From contig NZ_JBEPKD010000011.1 of assembly GCF_040544555.1 (NCBI RefSeq), forward strand, positions 1 to 64,000: a stretch of DNA of 64,000 nt, written 5' to 3'. The position numbers and the translations under genes were made by a program. The notes beneath the pieces were generated by a model. The model saw only the letters and a program-made list of their open reading frames with translations. It had not been told where the DNA came from and made no database searches. The DNA comes from Halalkalibacter oceani (GTDB taxonomy: Bacteria > Bacillota > Bacilli > Bacillales > Bacillaceae_D). Positions 60,439 to 64,000 of this stretch are shown here, piece by piece; position 1 is the first letter of the stretch; each line of letters begins with the position of its first letter.

Positions 60439-61064
60439 GTATTAGCCGGCTCCTCGGCAAAGTCCTCCAGCAGCAGTTGCGATTGTATCCATTTGATGAT
60501 CTCATCAATGCCAATATCCTTTTTTTGATTGGCAAATACGAAAGGACGCTCGCCTCTTGCCCGGCTCGTATCTGATTTCATTAAGTCGAGGTCGACATCG
60601 ACGTAAGGTGCCAGGTCGATTTTGTTAATGACAAGCAAGTCGGAACGAGTGACGCCAGGCCCGCCTTTGCGGGGAATATCCTGCCCTTCGGCGACGTCGA
60701 TCACGTAAATAAAGCCGTCGACGAGCTCGGGACTGAATGTCGCTGAGAGATTATCGCCACCGCTCTCGACAAAAATGATATCGAGGCTGGAAAAGCGTTG
60801 CTTTAATTCATGGATCGCCTCAAAATTCATCGAAGCATCTTCTCTAATAGCGGTATGCGGGCAGCCACCGGTTTCAACACCGATAATGCGGTCGGCTTCA
60901 AGTACTCCATGTGTCGTTAAAAACTGGGCATCCTCTTTCGTATAAATATCATTTGTAATGACGGCCAGCTCGTATGTCTCATGCAGCTTGCGCGTCAATC
61001 GTTCGACCAACGATGTTTTCCCTGAGCCGACCGGACCGCCGATTCCAATTCGTACGGGCTTCAT
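60435..61064 (-). CDS. ureG: Urease accessory GTPase UreG
   Basis: 209 aa. P-loop GGPVGSGKTSLVERL (near 8-22), nickel-binding CPH in ETGGCPHTAI (Cys near 68, His near 70), ESGGDNLSATFSPEL and the G4-like VINKIDLAPYV. Dimeric SIMIBI GTPase that hands nickel to urease. GGAGATGATAGG precedes ATG 61064. A 305-bp repeat-filled gap separates it from ureF, unusual since urease genes are generally tight. Confidence 0.95.
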   Translation of the reverse strand: MKPVRIGIGGPVGSGKTSLVERLTRKLHETYELAVITNDIYTKEDAQFLTTHGVLEADRIIGVETGGCPHTAIREDASMNFEAIHELKQRFSSLDIIFVESGGDNLSATFSPELVDGFIYVIDVAEGQDIPRKGGPGVTRSDLLVINKIDLAPYVDVDLDLMKSDTSRARGERPFVFANQKKDIGIDEIIKWIQSQLLLEDFAEEPANT

Positions 61065-61104
61065 CCTATCATCTCCTTTTAATTTTTCAAGTTAAATTGG
61101 TGAA

Positions 61105-61224
61105 GGCACTGGCTCCGTCCGTTACGTTCTTCATGAAAAGAACCCCGCTTTCATGAAGAACAAAGACCGTTGTAAAAGCTCCGCACAGTGCTTCTATGAA
61201 AAGCCGCCTGTGGCGCTTTTTATG
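61105..61224. repeat. Composite hairpin repeat, unit 1 (between ureF and ureG)
   Basis: Diverged head GGCACTGGCTCCGTCCGTTAC, then stem GTTCTTCATGAAA / TTTCATGAAGAAC around an AACCCC-containing loop (61126-61161), and a second hairpin with CTTCTATGAAAAGCCGCC and TGTGGCGCTTTTTATGA (to 61224). Same two-part order as unit 2. Confidence 0.7.
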
Positions 61225-61252
61225 ATCAAAATTTTCGGGTTACTCGTGGAAG

Positions 61253-61373
61253 GGCGTCGGCTTCGCTCGTTACACGTCTATCTGAAAGAACCCCACTTTC
61301 AGATAGACTTATAGAAATGGTAACGGCGCCGCCCGACGCTTCTAAGAAAAGTCGCCTGTGGCGCTTTTCTTAG
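61253..61373. repeat. Composite hairpin repeat, unit 2 (between ureF and ureG)
   Basis: Head GGCGTCGGCTTCGCTCG, hairpin stem GTCTATCTGAAAG / CTTTCAGATAGAC (perfect 13 bp, 61276-61308) with loop AACCCCA, then a second hairpin CTAAGAAAAG-CGCC / GGCG-CTTTTCTTAG (61342-61373) that overlaps the ureF stop codon. Together units 1 and 2 fill the whole ureF-ureG gap. Confidence 0.75.
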
Positions 61374-62056
61374 GAAATAAATAAGCGTGAGAATAAAAAT
61401 TCATGCTCCATTGAGGCGAGTTCAATTCCGATTGCCTGGTTGGAGACATCGTCAAGCGTGCGGGCCAATACTTGGGTCGTGACCTGTTCACAGTCGGGCA
61501 AAATTGCGTGGATCGCCTGAACGCCGGTTGTTTGCCCAAGTGGGACGGCACGGACAGCATTATGGATCAGGTTGGCGACCGAGGAATAAAGAAAGCTGCA
61601 AATCGTTACCGCTAACGGCATTCCTTCGGTATATGCATAGAGCGTATAAGAGAGCGCATGGTGCCCATGGGTTCGTTTTTCTTTGATGTCCTCTCTCCAT
61701 TGTGGAAGCAGTGGAGAAGAGGAGAGGGGGCAGACCGTTTCAAGAAACTGACGCCCCATTTTGGTGCTGCCGATCCGTGATTCCTTTGCCAGCTTTTGTG
61801 CGTGACAGAACGAATCTAGCTCGTAAAGAGTCGTCAGACCTGGGACTGCGGCAAGGCTTTGCCAAGCTTCCTTCACAAAGATCGCGTCGCCTGTGCCGAG
61901 ATTGCCGTGAAGGTAGCTGCGGCAATACGTGAGCAGCGTCTCTTTGTCGTGGATCTTTCCTTGCTGAATATAGGTTTCCATCCCAAAGGAATGGGTGTAT
62001 GAACCGATCGGAAAAGCGGAATCATGAATGTGCATGAGCTGCAGAAGCTGATTCAT
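61370..62056 (-). CDS. ureF: Urease accessory protein UreF
   Basis: 228 aa all-helical protein. LMHIHDSAFPIGSYTHSFGMETYI is the UreF start (split for length), with GHHALSYTLYA, MPLAVTICSFLYSSVANLIHNAVRAVPLGQTTG and the terminal LASMEHEFLFSRLFIS. It bridges UreD and UreG and gates nickel transfer. ATG 62056 fits the family N-terminus and overlaps ureE by 35 bp, but no good ribosome site is seen; an upstream start at 62122 inside ureE is an alternative. Confidence 0.88.
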   Translation of the reverse strand: MNQLLQLMHIHDSAFPIGSYTHSFGMETYIQQGKIHDKETLLTYCRSYLHGNLGTGDAIFVKEAWQSLAAVPGLTTLYELDSFCHAQKLAKESRIGSTKMGRQFLETVCPLSSSPLLPQWREDIKEKRTHGHHALSYTLYAYTEGMPLAVTICSFLYSSVANLIHNAVRAVPLGQTTGVQAIHAILPDCEQVTTQVLARTLDDVSNQAIGIELASMEHEFLFSRLFIS

Positions 62057-62504
62057 CTGGATCGTGATGGTGGTGTCCTTTGTATTTGAAAGGCTCGTTA
62101 AATCGTTTCTCTGCTTCGACATAGGCAACCCCCGTTTCGCGAAAGATCACTTCAAGTGTCTGGTCGTAGCGGACGATAATCTCATCGTCTTCGATAATAC
62201 AAGGGGTGTGGCGGTTGCCAAGCTCAAAGGCGACCTTTCCCATCTCGGCAATCGTGGCAGGCTTAATGACGTAAGCCGGCTCAAGCTTCGTCCGGATGGC
62301 GATCGTTGAAGTATCGTTATGGAAAAGCACGTCGCCATAGCGCAAGCCCTGCTCATCGAGGACGATCGCCACCTCGCGGCCAGTTGTTGTCGTTTTGCGC
62401 AGGATTCGCTTGTTCAGTTCCTCCCAATCGAGCTCAATCCATTCGACCTTCTCTTTGTCATGCTGCATATCTTCAAGGTTGCCAATCACTTTTGTCATTC
62501 GCAT
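62022..62504 (-). CDS. ureE: Urease nickel metallochaperone UreE
   Basis: 160 aa. N-terminal peptide-binding domain (TTTGREVAIVLDEQGLRYGDVLF), C-terminal nickel domain with GNRHTPCIIEDDEIIVRYD, and a His-rich tail (KGHHHHDPDE... HAHS). The tail binds nickel for delivery. ATG 62504 follows GAGGAGG. Its end overlaps the ureF start. Confidence 0.93.
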   Translation of the reverse strand: MRMTKVIGNLEDMQHDKEKVEWIELDWEELNKRILRKTTTTGREVAIVLDEQGLRYGDVLFHNDTSTIAIRTKLEPAYVIKPATIAEMGKVAFELGNRHTPCIIEDDEIIVRYDQTLEVIFRETGVAYVEAEKRFNEPFKYKGHHHHDPDESASAAHAHS

Positions 62505-62527
62505 CGTTGCTCGCCTCCTCGATAAAA

Positions 62528-64000
62528 TTAAAATAAGAAATAACGCTGAGCCATCGCCACTGTTTCAAACGGCTCGCATGTGACTAGTTTGCCATCAACC
62601 TTAACCTCATACGTTTCCGGATTGACCTCAATATCCGGCGTCGCGTCGTTCAGCTTCATGTCCGCTTTTGCCAGGTTACGGCAGCCATGGGCGACGGCAA
62701 TCTTCTTTTGCAGCCCAAGCTGTTTATGGACACCTTGGTCGTAGGCCTCCTGTGAGAGGAATGTCAGGCTTGTGGCCTGGACGGCTTTGCCGAAGCTGGC
62801 GAACATCGGCCGCTGCATCACTGGCTGCGGCGTCGGAATCGAAGCGTTCGGATCTCCCATCTGGGCGTGGGCAATCATTCCGCCTTTAAGCGTCAGTTCA
62901 GGTTTGACCCCAAAGAAGCGCGGGTCCCACAGGACAAGGTCGGCGAGCTTTCCGACTTCAATAGAGCCAACCTCATGGGCAATGCCATGCGTAATCGCCG
63001 GATTGATCGTGTATTTCGCGATATAGCGCTTAATGCGGAAATTATCATGGTCATAAGGGGCATCCTCTTCAAGCGGCCCGAACTGTTTTTTCATCTTATC
63101 GGCCGTCTGCCATGTTCTCAGAACAACTTCGCCGACTCGGCCCATCGCCTGGGAGTCGGAGGAAATCATGCTAATAATCCCAAGATCGTGAAACACATCC
63201 TCGGCTGCGATCGTTTCCGGCCGAATCCGCGAATCGGCAAAAGCGACATCTTCTGGCACACGAGGATCAAGATGATGACAGACCATCAGCATATCGAGAT
63301 GTTCATCGATCGTGTTGATCGTAAATGGCCGCGTTGGATTCGTTGAGGACGGCAGAATATTGGCCAGGCCGGCAATTTTAATAATATCGGGGGCATGTCC
63401 GCCACCGGCTCCTTCGGTATGATACGTATGAATTACCCGATCGCCGATTGCCGCCACGGTTTCCTCCAAGAAGCCGGCTTCATTTAATGTATCGGTATGG
63501 ATGGCGACCTGTACGTCCATCTCATCAGCAACATCGAGACAGGTGCGGATCGTCGCCGGGGTCGTCCCCCAATCCTCATGAAGCTTCAGGCCGATTGCTC
63601 CGGCTGCAATCTGTTCGCGCAACGGAGCGTGGCTAGCGCTGTTGCCCTTGCCGAGAAAGCCGATGTTAACCGGGAAGGCTTCGGCAGCTTCTAGCATCCG
63701 GTGAATATTCCAGCTTCCGGGTGTGCAGGTCGTTGCCTTCGTGCCGGTAGCTGGACCTGTGCCGCCGCCGAGCATCGTTGTTACCCCGGAGGAAATCGCC
63801 GTCTCGATTTGCTGCGGGCTGATGAAATGGATATGAGCGTCAATTCCGCCAGCTGTGACGATCAAGCCTTCCGCGGCAATCGCTTCGGTGCTGGCGCCGA
63901 CGATCATATTGTCAGCGACGCCATCCATCACAGTCGGGTTTCCGCCTTTGCCGATGCCGACGATCCGTCCATCTTTAATTCCGATATCCGCTTTAATAAT
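62528..64000 (-). CDS. ureC: Urease subunit alpha UreC (5' end outside the window)
   Basis: About 490 of roughly 570 residues are present; the frame is open through the right edge (ADIGIKDGRIVGIGKGGNP is the known continuation), so the N-terminus lies beyond 64000. Active-site motifs: GGIDAHIHF (two nickel His), GLKLHEDWG (carbamylated Lys and His), AIHTDTLNEAG and HTEGAGGGHAPD (nickel His), CHHLDPRVPEDVAFADSRIR with the flap Cys-His (MVCHHL), and SSDSQAMGR (nickel Asp). Hydrolyses urea to ammonia and carbamate in the cytosol. ureA and ureB are expected just upstream. Confidence 0.97.
   Translation of the reverse strand: MIKADIGIKDGRIVGIGKGGNPTVMDGVADNMIVGASTEAIAAEGLIVTAGGIDAHIHFISPQQIETAISSGVTTMLGGGTGPATGTKATTCTPGSWNIHRMLEAAEAFPVNIGFLGKGNSASHAPLREQIAAGAIGLKLHEDWGTTPATIRTCLDVADEMDVQVAIHTDTLNEAGFLEETVAAIGDRVIHTYHTEGAGGGHAPDIIKIAGLANILPSSTNPTRPFTINTIDEHLDMLMVCHHLDPRVPEDVAFADSRIRPETIAAEDVFHDLGIISMISSDSQAMGRVGEVVLRTWQTADKMKKQFGPLEEDAPYDHDNFRIKRYIAKYTINPAITHGIAHEVGSIEVGKLADLVLWDPRFFGVKPELTLKGGMIAHAQMGDPNASIPTPQPVMQRPMFASFGKAVQATSLTFLSQEAYDQGVHKQLGLQKKIAVAHGCRNLAKADMKLNDATPDIEVNPETYEVKVDGKLVTCEPFETVAMAQRYFLF

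Overview
The window reads as chromosomal DNA of a low-to-mid GC Bacillota, most likely Bacillaceae. The signs are strong AGGAGG-type ribosome sites, many TTG/GTG starts, B. subtilis-type relatives (YwnA-like Rrf2 regulator, YkhA-like thioesterase, Mqo, MocR regulators, RlmN), Fur boxes, a cre-like site and intrinsic terminators. No rRNA, tRNA, CRISPR array, insertion sequence or intact prophage was seen.

Layout. (1) 0.2-6.6 kb: a MalT-like LuxR ATPase regulator diverges from a large secreted protein with a YWTD-like propeller, two Ig-like repeats and four cadherin-like beta-sandwich repeats; a decayed stretch follows. (2) 6.6-11.0 kb: alpha/beta hydrolase, GalU, UDP-glucose dehydrogenase and a GT4 glycosyltransferase, together a plausible UDP-glucuronate-fed glycolipid or envelope polymer pathway. 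(3) 11.1-31.6 kb: an accessory catabolic region. An 18 kb core is bounded by two 436-bp inverted repeats (3 mismatches when I compared them by eye), each holding a carboxymuconolactone-decarboxylase-family gene and its palindromic promoter region. The core carries a GntR regulator and, on the + strand, TRAP transporter genes, Zn- and Fe-type alcohol dehydrogenases, an aldehyde dehydrogenase, a lactonase-like metallohydrolase, an SCP2-like small protein, an alpha/beta hydrolase, a fumarase-like lyase with altered signature residues, a second GntR regulator, a two-subunit Fe-S hydratase, an SDR, a methylmalonyl-CoA-epimerase-like VOC protein, a quinone reductase-like MDR and a CaiB-type CoA-transferase. 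The substrate cannot be named from sequence; an imported C4-C6 hydroxy- or lactone-type carboxylic acid leaving through CoA-thioester and dicarboxylate intermediates is the best guess. Malate:quinone oxidoreductase follows directly.

(4) 33.5-42.3 kb: MocR regulator, several SDRs, a TauE-type exporter beside a truncated TRAP permease remnant, a lipoprotein, a QorB-like reductase divergent from an Rrf2 regulator, and a LysR regulator. A 32-aa Tyr/Pro-rich ORF lies at 35.6 kb. (5) 42.5-52.7 kb: thioesterase, two Fur-boxed siderophore-binding lipoproteins without adjacent permeases, universal stress protein, a MocR/LysE divergent pair, an unusual soluble chemoreceptor-like protein, RlmN, and a BenE-type permease whose leader contains a near-parS palindrome. 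(6) 52.8-59.5 kb: stalk/Ycf48-like lipid-exposed or secreted protein, large-subunit catalase, membrane desaturase, small membrane protein and an esterase-like hydrolase. (7) 59.6-64.0 kb, minus strand: urease genes ureC (cut by the window edge), ureE, ureF, ureG and ureD. A 305-bp hairpin-repeat insertion separates ureF from ureG; relatives of that repeat occur at 35.3 and 58.6 kb.

All calls come from reading motifs, architecture and spacing. No database search was run, so family names are recognition-level and substrates are inference unless stated.
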